The notes under the pieces were generated by a model. The model saw only the letters and a program-made list of their open reading frames with translations, ran no database searches and was not told where the DNA came from. Below are positions 17,822 through 26,177 of a stretch of 64,000 nt of DNA, in pieces. The position numbers and the translations under genes were made by a program. Origin of the DNA: JBBARC01 sp040400005 (GTDB lineage Bacteria > Pseudomonadota > Alphaproteobacteria > Acetobacterales > Acetobacteraceae); assembly GCA_040400005.1 (NCBI GenBank), contig JBBARC010000013.1, forward strand, positions 1 through 64,000, in the 5' to 3' direction. Every line of letters starts with the position of its first letter. The first letter of the stretch is position 1.

Positions 17822-19030
17822 ATGGACAGAACCCTTGCCTTGGCCCTGCTGCGCGCGGTGCTGGAACGCCATTTAAACCTGGATGATGCGCTAGACCGCC
17901 TGCCGGCGGCCGAACCACGCGATCGCGCCAGCGCCCACCGCCTGGCGGCAACCGTGCTGCGCCGCCTGGGCACGCTGGATGCGATACTCGAGCCATTTTT
18001 GCGCCGCGCGCCGCCCGATGCGGTGCGCTGGATCCTGTGCCTGGGCGCCGCCCAGCTGCTGTTTTTGCAAACCCCGCAACACGCGGCCGTAGCAACGTCT
18101 GTCGATTTAACCCGTGAAGCGGGTTTTAATCAGTTCGCCGGTCTGGTGAACGCGGTGCTGCGAAGGGTTGCGGAAAACCGTGCGAGCTTGGAAGACCTCG
18201 ACCAGCCACGCCTGGATACTCCGTTGTGGCTTTGGGCTAGCTGGGGCCCGCGGGCGCGTGCCATTGCCATTGCCCACCAGCAGGAAGCGCCGATTGATCT
18301 TACCCTAAAACCCGGTGCCGCCGCCCCGGAAGGCGGTGAACTACGCCCAACCGGCGCCATACGCTTCCCCCCCGGCACCCGCATCACCGAGCTTGCCGGT
18401 TTTGCCGAAGGCCAGTTTTGGGTGCAGGACGAGGCAGCAAGCCTGCCCGCCCGGCTGCTGGCGGCGGGGCCAGGCGAGGTGATTGCTGATCTGTGTGCAG
18501 CCCCTGGTGGCAAAACCGCCCAGCTGGCGGCAGCCGGTGCGCGGGTGATTGCGGTGGAACGCGATGCCCGGCGCATTGAACGCTTGGGCCAGAATTTGGC
18601 CCGGCTAAACCTTGCCGCAGAGATTGTGCAGGCCGATGCGCTTACTTGGCAACCGGCCCAGAAACTGGATTGCGTGCTGCTGGATGCTCCCTGTTCGGCC
18701 ACCGGCACAATACGGCGCCACCCCGACGTGCCCCACTTAAAACACGCCAGCGATATTGCCGCCCTGGCTGAAACCCAGGACCGGTTATTAGCCGCATCGG
18801 CGGTGATGCTGCGCCCCGGCGGGCGCCTGGTGTATGCGGTGTGTTCGCTGCAGCCCGAAGAAGGCGAACAGCGCGCCACAGCGGCCGTGCGCCACGGGCT
18901 GACACCGATGCCGTTTACCCGCGAGGAGCTTGCCTTTTTGCCGCAAGCCCGATCACCGGAAGGCTGGTTGCGCACCGATCCCGCCATGGGCATGGATGGG
19001 TTTTTTGCCGCAAGGTTCGTGCGTATTTAA
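17822..19030 (+). CDS. rsmB: 16S rRNA (cytosine967-C5)-methyltransferase RsmB family
   Basis: SAM-dependent m5C methyltransferase of the RsmB/NOP2 family. From the ATG at 17822 the protein has 402 residues. An N-terminal NusB-like RNA-binding domain (about 1-135, with ALALLRAVLERHLNLDDALD) is followed by the catalytic domain: SAM motif DLCAAPGGKT from residue 223 and the catalytic motif DAPCSATGTIRRHPD with Cys291. The longer open frame upstream is not supported. It begins an rsmB-rpe-heparinase run, with a 70-bp gap to rpe. Exact target assignment rests on the NusB-like domain, which separates RsmB from RsmF. Confidence 0.92.
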   Translation: MDRTLALALLRAVLERHLNLDDALDRLPAAEPRDRASAHRLAATVLRRLGTLDAILEPFLRRAPPDAVRWILCLGAAQLLFLQTPQHAAVATSVDLTREAGFNQFAGLVNAVLRRVAENRASLEDLDQPRLDTPLWLWASWGPRARAIAIAHQQEAPIDLTLKPGAAAPEGGELRPTGAIRFPPGTRITELAGFAEGQFWVQDEAASLPARLLAAGPGEVIADLCAAPGGKTAQLAAAGARVIAVERDARRIERLGQNLARLNLAAEIVQADALTWQPAQKLDCVLLDAPCSATGTIRRHPDVPHLKHASDIAALAETQDRLLAASAVMLRPGGRLVYAVCSLQPEEGEQRATAAVRHGLTPMPFTREELAFLPQARSPEGWLRTDPAMGMDGFFAARFVRI

Positions 19031-19100
19031 CCAATCTTAACGACCAGCCCTAAACCCTGCTTGTGCCCGTACGAATCTGCGCACTAGAACACTTATACCC

Positions 19101-19772
19101 ATGCCAATCCTGCCAACCCTGATCGCCCCCAGCCTGCTCGCCGCCGATTTTTCGTGCCTTGGTGCCGAAATCGCCGCGATCGAGGCTGCCGGTGCCGATT
19201 GGCTGCATCTGGACATCATGGATGGCCATTTTGTGCCCAACATCAGTTTTGGCCCGGCGCTGATCAAATCGCTGCGCCCGCACACCAAAATGCCGTTTGA
19301 TGTGCATTTGATGATCACCCCGGTCGATCCCCTGCTGGCAGCCTTTGCCGATGCCGGTGCCGATACTATTCTGATCCACCCCGAAGCCGGGCCCCACCCG
19401 CATCGCAGCCTGCAAGCGATTAACGGGTTTGGCAAAATTGCCGGCATCGTGCTCAACCCGGGCACGCCGCTGGCCCACGTAGCGCCGGTGCTGGATCTGA
19501 TAGGTCTGATTCTGGTGATGTCGGTTAATCCCGGCTTTGGCGGACAAAAATTTATCCCGTCCCAGCTCAGCCGCATCGCCGAACTGCGCGCCATGATCGA
19601 GGCGCACTACCAGGCCACCGGCCGGTTGATCCGCCTGGAAGTGGATGGCGGGGTTGATGCCACCACCGCACCGCTTTGCCTTGCCGCCGGCGCCGACACG
19701 CTGGTGGCCGGCACCGCGGTGTTTGGCGCGCCCGATTACGCCACCGCCATTGCCGGCTTACGCGGCGCATGA
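19101..19772 (+). CDS. rpe: Ribulose-phosphate 3-epimerase
   Basis: Interconverts ribulose 5-phosphate and xylulose 5-phosphate in the pentose phosphate pathway. The protein has 223 residues and a TIM-barrel fold, with the start IAPSLLAADF, the metal/catalytic motif LHLDIMDGHFVPN, the second metal site FDVHLMI, and VNPGFGGQKFI for phosphate binding. The length is normal. Its TGA stop overlaps the ATG of the heparinase-like gene (ATGA), so the two are translationally coupled. Confidence 0.96.
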   Translation: MPILPTLIAPSLLAADFSCLGAEIAAIEAAGADWLHLDIMDGHFVPNISFGPALIKSLRPHTKMPFDVHLMITPVDPLLAAFADAGADTILIHPEAGPHPHRSLQAINGFGKIAGIVLNPGTPLAHVAPVLDLIGLILVMSVNPGFGGQKFIPSQLSRIAELRAMIEAHYQATGRLIRLEVDGGVDATTAPLCLAAGADTLVAGTAVFGAPDYATAIAGLRGA

Positions 19773-21355
19773 GTTTGCAGAAGCGCATCCGCGATTTGCG
19801 CCTGCGCTGGGCCAAACTGCCCAGTTTGCGGTCCAGCGCGCCCGATGCCCCCGCCGTGCCGGTGCGCGACCCCTGGGCCGGCGACCCCGCCCGCGGATCG
19901 CGCCTGCTGCGCGGCGAGTTTAGTTTTTCGGGTGTCACCCGCAGGTTAGAACCTGGCGCCTGGGGCGTTGGCCCCGGCGGCGAGGCGCTGCATGCGCAGA
20001 TCCATTCTTTCACCTGGCTGCGCGATTTGCGGGTGATCGGCGACCCCGATGCGCGCATCCGCACCCGCGTGCTGATCGAAGATTGGCTGGAACGCGGCCA
20101 GGCCGAGCCGATTGCCAGCAGGCCCGATGTGATGGGCGCGCGCATCGCCGCGTGGCTGGCGCATTTTGATTTTTTTGCCGCCTCCGCCGATGATGATTTT
20201 AGGGCGGCCCTGATGTGGCGCTTGGTGGTGGATGCCCGCATTCTGGCGGCAGCCCTGCCGGCGGAAGAACAGGATGGCCGCGCCATTACGGCCCTTAAAG
20301 GCCTGATGGCGGCGTCCGTCGCTATGCCCGAACACGCCGATTACCTGACCCGCGGTTTGCGTTTTCTGCCGCAAGAAATTGCCCGCCAGGTGCTGGATGA
20401 CGGCGGTCATGTTGAACGCAGCCCGGCCGCCCACTTGGGCGTGCTGCGCGACCTGATTGAAATACGCGCCATGTTGCAGGTGGCAGGGGCGGCCGTGCCC
20501 GGCGTGCTGGGCCAAGCGATTGACCGCATGGCCCAGGCCCTGCGCGCGCTGCGCCATGGCGGCGGCAGTTTGGCGCTGTTTAACGGCACCCGCGATGAAC
20601 AGGTGCTGATGATCGATCAGGTGCTGGCGCAAGCCGGGCGATCGGGCCGGCCGCCTGCCCGGCTGCCGCGCATGGGGTTTGAACGATTGGCCGCTGGCCG
20701 CACCGTGCTGATCGTGGATGCCGGCTGCCCGGCAGCCCCTGGGCTAGACCGTTTTGCCCATGCCGGCACGTTGGCGTTCGAGATGTCGGTGGGCCAGGAA
20801 CGGCTGATTGTAAATTGTGGCGCCGCCCCGCCGGGCAATGCGGCGTGGGCCGATGCTGCGCGGGCGACGGCGGCCCATTCCACCCTGATCATCACCGACA
20901 CTAGCTCATCAGAACTAAAACCCGGCGGTTTAGGCCGGCGGCCGACAAAAGTGGTTGCCGAACGCCAGGAAGCCAACGGTGCGCATTGGTTAGAAGTTAG
21001 CCACGATGGCTGGGCCAAACCGTTTGGTGCGGTGCACCGGCGGCGGCTGTACATGGCCGAAAGCGGCGAGGATATTCGCGGCGAAGATGTGGTTGAAGCG
21101 CCCACCCCACAAGCATTCGCCGTGCGCTTTCACCTGCACCCCGGGGTAATCGCCAGCTTGCAGCAGGATGGCGAGGCCGTGCTGCTGCGCCTGCCCAGCG
21201 GCGGCTGGCGCCTGCGCGCCGATGGCGCCAAAATCTCGCTGGAAGAAAGCATCTATTTGGCCGGATCGGAGCCACGCCGCGCCGAGCAAGTGGTGCTGAC
21301 CGCGCCGGCCGATGGGCCGCAACACGTAAAATGGGCGATTACTAAAGTTGCTTGA
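19769..21355 (+). CDS. Heparinase II/III family protein
   Basis: A 528-residue protein with an N-terminal alpha/alpha-barrel (HSFTWLRDLRVIGD, then RLVVDARILAAALP) and a C-terminal heparinase II/III beta-sandwich beginning near DAGCPAAPGLDRFAHAGTLAFE and including AAHSTLIITDTSSSE. Related proteins are widespread next to rsmB in alphaproteobacteria, where the substrate is unknown and no signal peptide is present; a direct role in heparin breakdown is therefore doubtful. The start at 19769 overlaps the rpe stop. The stop codon at 21353-21355 abuts the left end of a family 1 element. Confidence 0.85.
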   Translation: MSLQKRIRDLRLRWAKLPSLRSSAPDAPAVPVRDPWAGDPARGSRLLRGEFSFSGVTRRLEPGAWGVGPGGEALHAQIHSFTWLRDLRVIGDPDARIRTRVLIEDWLERGQAEPIASRPDVMGARIAAWLAHFDFFAASADDDFRAALMWRLVVDARILAAALPAEEQDGRAITALKGLMAASVAMPEHADYLTRGLRFLPQEIARQVLDDGGHVERSPAAHLGVLRDLIEIRAMLQVAGAAVPGVLGQAIDRMAQALRALRHGGGSLALFNGTRDEQVLMIDQVLAQAGRSGRPPARLPRMGFERLAAGRTVLIVDAGCPAAPGLDRFAHAGTLAFEMSVGQERLIVNCGAAPPGNAAWADAARATAAHSTLIITDTSSSELKPGGLGRRPTKVVAERQEANGAHWLEVSHDGWAKPFGAVHRRRLYMAESGEDIRGEDVVEAPTPQAFAVRFHLHPGVIASLQQDGEAVLLRLPSGGWRLRADGAKISLEESIYLAGSEPRRAEQVVLTAPADGPQHVKWAITKVA

Positions 21356-21732
21356 GGGCAATCGGGTGGGTGTAAAAAGGTAAGAATTTTCTTTTTTCTG
21401 AAGAAAAGGTAACTGCCCAGGTAGGGTCGAAGCTACACAACCCATTGAAAACATTTATGGCGACTTCGGGTTTAGGTCTGGTTTCGATACGCAAACTGCC
21501 GAAAAAGGGACAGTTTGCGTCGGTAACGTAATGGCCTGCGCGCCGAGAGTTGAGTCTTTTGAGGCAGTTAGCGTTCTCACCCCTACCTGGGCAGTTACGA
21601 AAAAAGAAACAAAAAAGACTTTTTTGACGCTGGTTCGGAGAACGCGGTGGCAGGGTCGCCCCAGGCCCAGCATAATGAAAGTCTTTTTGCTTCTTTTTCT
21701 TCAGAAAAAGAAGGTTCTTACTTTCACCCCCC
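21355..21732. repeat. Family 1 palindromic element, copy B (split by an insertion)
   Basis: The left end reads agggcaatcgggtg directly at the heparinase stop, and the left arm ends at ctgaagaaaag (21408). A 190-bp insertion (21409-21598) follows, then the element resumes as gaaaaaagaaacaaaaaag, a centre (gacgctggttcgg) and the right arm ending near ttcttactttcacc. Removing the insertion restores a continuous family 1 arm. The right terminal sequence is missing. No gene is supported between 21356 and 21773. Confidence 0.88.
21409..21598. mobile_element. 190-bp MITE-like insertion with 18-bp terminal inverted repeats
   Basis: The ends are GTAACTGCCCAGGTAGGG (21409-21426) and its exact reverse complement (21581-21598). 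The element interrupts the arm of a family 1 palindrome. The flanks are gaaaag on the left and gaaaaa on the right, which fits a 5-bp (gaaaa) or imperfect 6-bp target duplication. Inside is a hairpin with perfect 10-bp arms, ACGCAAACTG (21489-21498) and CAGTTTGCGT (21511-21520). It contains no transposase, so movement would need one in trans. Confidence 0.82.
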
Positions 21733-21773
21733 GCACTTTCAAGCGCGCCATTTTCGTGGTTTACGGCCTAGGC

Positions 21774-22730
21774 ATGCGCCATTTTCTTGATTTCGAAAAA
21801 CCCATCGCCGAGCTTGAAAGCAAGATCGAGGAACTGCGCCGGCTATCCGACCCCGGCGGCATCAACATCGCCGATGAGGTTTCGCGGCTGACCGACAAAG
21901 CCGACAAGCTGCTGCGCACCACCTACGGCAAGCTCACGCCGTGGCAAAAAACCCAGGTCGCCCGCCATGCCGATCGGCCGCGCGCGCTGGGTTGTATTCG
22001 CGGACTGATCACCGATTTCACCCCGCTGGCGGGCGACCGCGCCTTTGCCGATGACCAGGCGATTGTGGGTGGTTTGGGCCGCTTTGACGGCCGGGCAGTG
22101 GTGGTGCTGGGCACCGAAAAAGGCACCGATACCGAAAGCCGCATTCGCCATAATTTTGGGTCTGCCAAGCCCGAGGGCTACCGCAAGGCGCGCCGGCTGA
22201 TGGAACTGGCCGGGCGGTTTAGCCTGCCGCTGATTACCTTCGTCGATACATCCGGTGCGTTTCCTGGGATCGACGCCGAAGCGCGCGGCCAGGCCGAGGC
22301 GATTGCGCGGTCGATCGAGGCCTGCCTCGATGCGCCAGTGCCGGTGATCGCTTGCATTATTGGCGAAGGCGGATCGGGCGGCGCCATTGCGCTGGCCGCC
22401 GGCAACCGCATTTTGATGTTTGAACACGCGGTGTATTCGGTGATTTCGCCGGAAGGCTGTGCATCGATCCTGTGGCGCGATGCCGCCCAAGCGTCGGTTG
22501 CCGCGGACGCGCTAAAACTGACCGCTGCCGACCTTAAAGGGCTGAATTTGGTCGATGAAGTGGTCGCCGAGCCGCTCGGTGGCGCGCATCGCGACCCCGC
22601 CGCCGCACTGGAAAACTTGCGCCGCGCAATTGCCGCCAATTTGGCGCCGCTGGTGGATTTGGAAGGGGCGGCGTTACGGGCGCAGCGGCGCGAGAAATTT
22701 CTCGCCATGGGCCGCGAAGGGATCACCTAA
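21774..22730 (+). CDS. accA: Acetyl-CoA carboxylase carboxyltransferase subunit alpha
   Basis: Transfers carboxyl from biotin to acetyl-CoA with AccD, the first committed step of fatty acid synthesis. From the ATG at 21774 it has 318 residues, the standard length. The start FLDFEKPIAELESKIEELR is typical. The core has KGTDTESRIRHNFG, FVDTSGAFPGIDAEARGQ and EGGSGGAIALAAGNRILMFEHAVYSVISPEG (in parts), the glycine-rich crotonase-fold oxyanion segments. The open frame continues upstream to 21531 only because the repeat element is open in this frame. No clear ribosome site is seen before the start. Confidence 0.95.
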   Translation: MRHFLDFEKPIAELESKIEELRRLSDPGGINIADEVSRLTDKADKLLRTTYGKLTPWQKTQVARHADRPRALGCIRGLITDFTPLAGDRAFADDQAIVGGLGRFDGRAVVVLGTEKGTDTESRIRHNFGSAKPEGYRKARRLMELAGRFSLPLITFVDTSGAFPGIDAEARGQAEAIARSIEACLDAPVPVIACIIGEGGSGGAIALAAGNRILMFEHAVYSVISPEGCASILWRDAAQASVAADALKLTAADLKGLNLVDEVVAEPLGGAHRDPAAALENLRRAIAANLAPLVDLEGAALRAQRREKFLAMGREGIT

Positions 22731-22798
22731 AAGGACGATTTTTTGCGCGGTGTTGCGTCAAAGGTTTTATTTTAAGCCGGGTTTAATCGGCCCGCGTC

Positions 22799-24238
22799 AT
22801 GGTTGGCCGCGATCTTGCCGCCGCGTTTGTGCGCTGGCATCGCGAGGTGCCCTGGCCCATGCAAACCGTATCCACGCGACCATCACTGCCCGCCGCCGAT
22901 GAGGCCGCCAAATTAACCGACCGGCTGGTTTTTCTTGGCATGGATAGCGATTTGCGCGCCAGCCTTGCCGCCGCCGGCCAGGGTTTAGCGGCAGCCTTAC
23001 CCGCCGTACTAGATGAGTTTTATCGGCATCTGCAAGCTTGGCCCGATCTGCATGCCTTGTTTCATGGCGCCGATAGCGTTGCCCGCGCCAAGCACGCGCA
23101 AGGGGCGCATTGGCAAAAACTGTTTTCGGGCCGCTTTGATGCCGCCTACCTGGAAAGCGTACGCCAAATCGGGCGGGTGCATAGCCGCATCGGTTTGCTG
23201 CCGCGCCATTATATTGGTGCTTACGGCTTCATGTTTAATACTTTGCTGACCCAGGTAAAACCGCCGTCATCGGGGTTTTTAGGCCGCCGCGCCGGCCCCA
23301 CCAACGCAACTGCGCGCGCCTTGGGTGTGGCCATTATGCTAGATATCGAAATGGTGGTGGGGGTTTATCTTGATGAAAACAAACTCGCCCACGATGCCCG
23401 CCTGGGCAAGTTGGCCGATGGGTTTGATGCCCGCATCGGCGGCAACATCGCCGTTGTCGATAGTGCCGCGCGCCAGTTAGAACAAACCGCACGCGACTTG
23501 GCCACCAGTGCCGGCCAGGCGAGTGCGCAAGCCATAGCAGTGGCCGGGGCCGCAACCGAGGCCAGCAGCAGCATTGAAGCGGTGGCAGCTGCGGCCGAAG
23601 AACTATCCGCATCCATTGCCGAAATCAGCCGCCAGGTTTCGCAATCCGCCACCATTACCGGCAATGCGGTGCGCGATGCTGAACGCATTGATGCGATCGT
23701 GCGCACGCTTGCCACTGGCGCCAGTAAAATTGGCCAGGTGGTTGATTTGATCACCAGCATTGCCAGCCAAACCAATTTGCTGGCGCTGAATGCAACCATA
23801 GAAGCCGCCCGCGCCGGCGATGCCGGGCGCGGCTTTGCTGTGGTCGCCGCCGAAGTGAAAGGCCTGGCCCAGCAAACCGCCAGTGCGACCGAAGATATCA
23901 GCGCCCAGGTCAGCGAATTACAACGCGCCACCAGCGATGTTGTCGCCGCCATCGGCGGTATCGGCAACACCGTATCGGAAGTCAGCCGTATTTCATCGGC
24001 GATCGCCGCGGCGGTGGAACAGCAAGATGCCGCCACCCGCGAAATCGCCCGCAACGTGCAGCAAATGAATGCCAGCACCGCGGAGGTCAGCCAAGGTATC
24101 AACACGGTAAGTGCAACTACCCGTGATACCGGCACGGCCGCGGCAGATGTGCTGAGTGGCGCAGGCGATATTGCCAGCCAAACCCATTTGCTGCGTAACG
24201 AGGTCAGCGCCTTTCTGGCCGAAACCCGGGCCGCCTAA
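22799..24238 (+). CDS. Globin-coupled methyl-accepting chemotaxis protein (HemAT-like)
   Basis: Predicted soluble aerotaxis-type sensor. The N-terminal protoglobin domain (about residues 35-195) binds haem through the proximal histidine, best fit His128 in QIGRVHSRIGLLPRHYIGAY. It is followed by a linker and the cytoplasmic signalling domain, with the highly conserved hairpin tip EAARAGDAGRGFAVVAAEVK at about residue 340. No transmembrane segment or HAMP domain is seen, as in HemAT. The protein has 479 residues from 22799; an ATG at 22859 is an equally plausible start. No che or flagellar genes are in the window. Confidence 0.88.
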   Translation: MVGRDLAAAFVRWHREVPWPMQTVSTRPSLPAADEAAKLTDRLVFLGMDSDLRASLAAAGQGLAAALPAVLDEFYRHLQAWPDLHALFHGADSVARAKHAQGAHWQKLFSGRFDAAYLESVRQIGRVHSRIGLLPRHYIGAYGFMFNTLLTQVKPPSSGFLGRRAGPTNATARALGVAIMLDIEMVVGVYLDENKLAHDARLGKLADGFDARIGGNIAVVDSAARQLEQTARDLATSAGQASAQAIAVAGAATEASSSIEAVAAAAEELSASIAEISRQVSQSATITGNAVRDAERIDAIVRTLATGASKIGQVVDLITSIASQTNLLALNATIEAARAGDAGRGFAVVAAEVKGLAQQTASATEDISAQVSELQRATSDVVAAIGGIGNTVSEVSRISSAIAAAVEQQDAATREIARNVQQMNASTAEVSQGINTVSATTRDTGTAAADVLSGAGDIASQTHLLRNEVSAFLAETRAA

Positions 24239-24248
24239 GCCTTACCCC

Positions 24249-25877
24249 TTACGCGCGCGGCGCAAAACTATTGGCATCGGCCAGCGCCCAGGCCGCGGCA
24301 AAACGCGTATCCGTTGTACCCTGCAACAACTCACCGGGGCGCAGGGCCGGGTAAAGCTCGGTAAAACCGCGCACTGTATTGGGGGCGATGCGGCGCGAAA
24401 AATGGTCGCGGCGCAAATCATGCGCGTGGTGCAGTCCGGCGGCAGCAACCAATTCAGCCAACGCTTCCATCGTCGCTTTGTGAAAATTTTTCACCCGTTC
24501 CTTCTTATCCGCCACCACCAGCGCGCGCGCCCGGGCGGGATCTTGCGTTGCAACCCCGGTAGGGCAACGATCGGTGTGGCAGCTTAACGATTGAATACAC
24601 CCCAGCGAAAACATAAAGCCGCGCGCCGAATTGCACCAATCCGCGCCCAGCGCGATGGCGCGCGCCATATCAAAGGCGGTGGCGATCTTGCCACTGGCGC
24701 CAATGCGCACCCGATCGCGCACGCCAATACCGATCAGCGCGTTATGCACAAAGCTCAAACCCTCGCGCAGCGGCATGCCCAAATGATCCATAAATTCCAG
24801 CGGGGCCGCGCCGGTGCCGCCTTCTTTGCCGTCCACCACAATAAAATCTGGCGTGATGCCGGTTTCCACCATCGCTTTGCAAATCGCCAGAAATTCCCAG
24901 GTGTGGCCCACGCACAGCTTAAAACCGGCCGGTTTACCGCCGGAAAGCGTGCGCATTTGCGCCACAAACTGCAGCAATTCAACCGGGTTGGTAAATACCG
25001 TGTGGTAGGGCGGCGATAGGCAATCACGCCCCCGCGCAACACCCCGAATTCGTGCTATCTCGGCACTTACTTTTGCTGCCGGCAACACCCCGCCATGGCC
25101 GGGCTTGGCCCCCTGGCTGAGTTTGAGTTCAACCATTTTTACCTGTGGCAAGCACGCGGTTTGGGCAAACCGATCGGGACAAAACAAGCCCGCTTCAGTG
25201 CGCGCGCCAAAATACCCCGAGCCGATTTCCCAAATCAGATCGCCCTGTTCTTGCATGTGGTAGGGGCTCACCCCACCTTCGCCAGTATCATGGGCAAACC
25301 CGCCCATGCGGGCGCCGGCATTTAACGCAATGATCGCGTTAGATGATAGTGACCCAAAACTCATTGCCGATATATTTAGCAGCGATGCCGAATAGGGCTG
25401 CTTACAATCTGGCCCGCCAATATCCACCCGCATCGGCGCATGATCCGGGGTGCGCGCCGCAATAGAATGGTGCAACCACTCAAACCCATCGTGGTACACC
25501 TCGTGCTGGGTGCCAAACGGGCGTTTATCCAACGCCATCTTGGCGCGCTGATACACCACCGCCCGCGTATCGCGCGAAAACGGCGTGCCGTGCTTTTCGT
25601 CCTCAAAGAAATACTGGCGCATTTCTGGCCTTATCCCTTCAAGGATAAACCGCAAATGCGCGCTGATCGGATAATTGCGCAAAATAGCATGCTGCGGATG
25701 CAGAAAGTCGCGCACCCCCAGCGTGGTAAGGCCGCCACCCAGCACAAACACCACCCAGGCCGGCCAGCCAAACCCTGCAAGCGTAAGCCCCAGCGCCACC
25801 GCTGTGGCCACAGCAGCCAGCGTGAGCGTGATAAATCGCGGTGTTAGTGCCAGCCGTAAAACGCGCAAAATCTGCAT
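24249..25877 (-). CDS. FMN-binding glutamate synthase-like protein
   Basis: A 542-residue protein (ATG at 25877, preceded by a G-rich stretch) with two N-terminal hydrophobic segments (about 8-26 and 29-48), then the TIM-barrel FMN/glutamate-synthase domain. Features are NYPISAHLRFILEGIRPEMRQYFFE, SGYFGARTEAGLF, the catalytic-barrel segments VDGKEGGTGAAP and GASGKIATAFDMARAIALGA, and CHTDRCPTGVATQDP, equivalent to the 3Fe-4S region of GOGAT. It lacks the amidotransferase and GltD parts, so it is not a complete glutamate synthase. This membrane-tethered subfamily has no settled function. It is divergent from the acyl-CoA dehydrogenase gene. Confidence 0.85.
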   Translation of the reverse strand: MQILRVLRLALTPRFITLTLAAVATAVALGLTLAGFGWPAWVVFVLGGGLTTLGVRDFLHPQHAILRNYPISAHLRFILEGIRPEMRQYFFEDEKHGTPFSRDTRAVVYQRAKMALDKRPFGTQHEVYHDGFEWLHHSIAARTPDHAPMRVDIGGPDCKQPYSASLLNISAMSFGSLSSNAIIALNAGARMGGFAHDTGEGGVSPYHMQEQGDLIWEIGSGYFGARTEAGLFCPDRFAQTACLPQVKMVELKLSQGAKPGHGGVLPAAKVSAEIARIRGVARGRDCLSPPYHTVFTNPVELLQFVAQMRTLSGGKPAGFKLCVGHTWEFLAICKAMVETGITPDFIVVDGKEGGTGAAPLEFMDHLGMPLREGLSFVHNALIGIGVRDRVRIGASGKIATAFDMARAIALGADWCNSARGFMFSLGCIQSLSCHTDRCPTGVATQDPARARALVVADKKERVKNFHKATMEALAELVAAAGLHHAHDLRRDHFSRRIAPNTVRGFTELYPALRPGELLQGTTDTRFAAAWALADANSFAPRA

Positions 25878-25968
25878 CCCCCCAACACCGCCCAGTGCCC
25901 TCAGCCAGCATTCGGCATGGCCGAAGTTTATGTTACACCTTCCCGCATTGATCAAAGCCTGGGGTGGC

Positions 25969-26159
25969 CAGGGCAATCAGGTGAAAGTAAGGCTCTTCTT
26001 TTTCTGAAGAAAAAGAAGCAAAAAGACTTTTCTGACGCTGGGCCTGGGACTTTTGGCTGCACCGAATCCAGCCCCAAACGTCAAAAAAGTCTTTTTTGTT
26101 TCTTTTTTCTTCAGAAAAAAGAAGATTCTTGCTTTTTGTGCATTCACCCGATTGCCCTG
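25969..26159. repeat. Family 1 palindromic element, copy C (complete)
   Basis: A full-length 191-bp copy. It begins CAGGGCAATCAGGTGAA and ends TTCACCCGATTGCCCTG. The inner arms are CTTTTTCTGAAGAAAAAG with GCAAAAAGACTTTT on the left, and their inverse on the right. The centre around 26034-26080 is non-symmetrical. It fills most of the 300-bp gap between the divergent glutamate-synthase-like and acyl-CoA dehydrogenase genes. Confidence 0.9.
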
Positions 26160-26177
26160 CTAGGAAACCCGCCGCCG

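Noticed and set aside
19769..21355. Extracellular heparin-degrading lyase
   Set aside because: No signal peptide is seen and the gene is coupled to rpe; related alphaproteobacterial proteins are not shown to act on heparin.
21489..21520. Operator-like inverted repeat ACGCAAACTG/CAGTTTGCGT as an accA control site
   Set aside because: It lies inside the 190-bp inserted element, so it more likely belongs to that element than to accA regulation.
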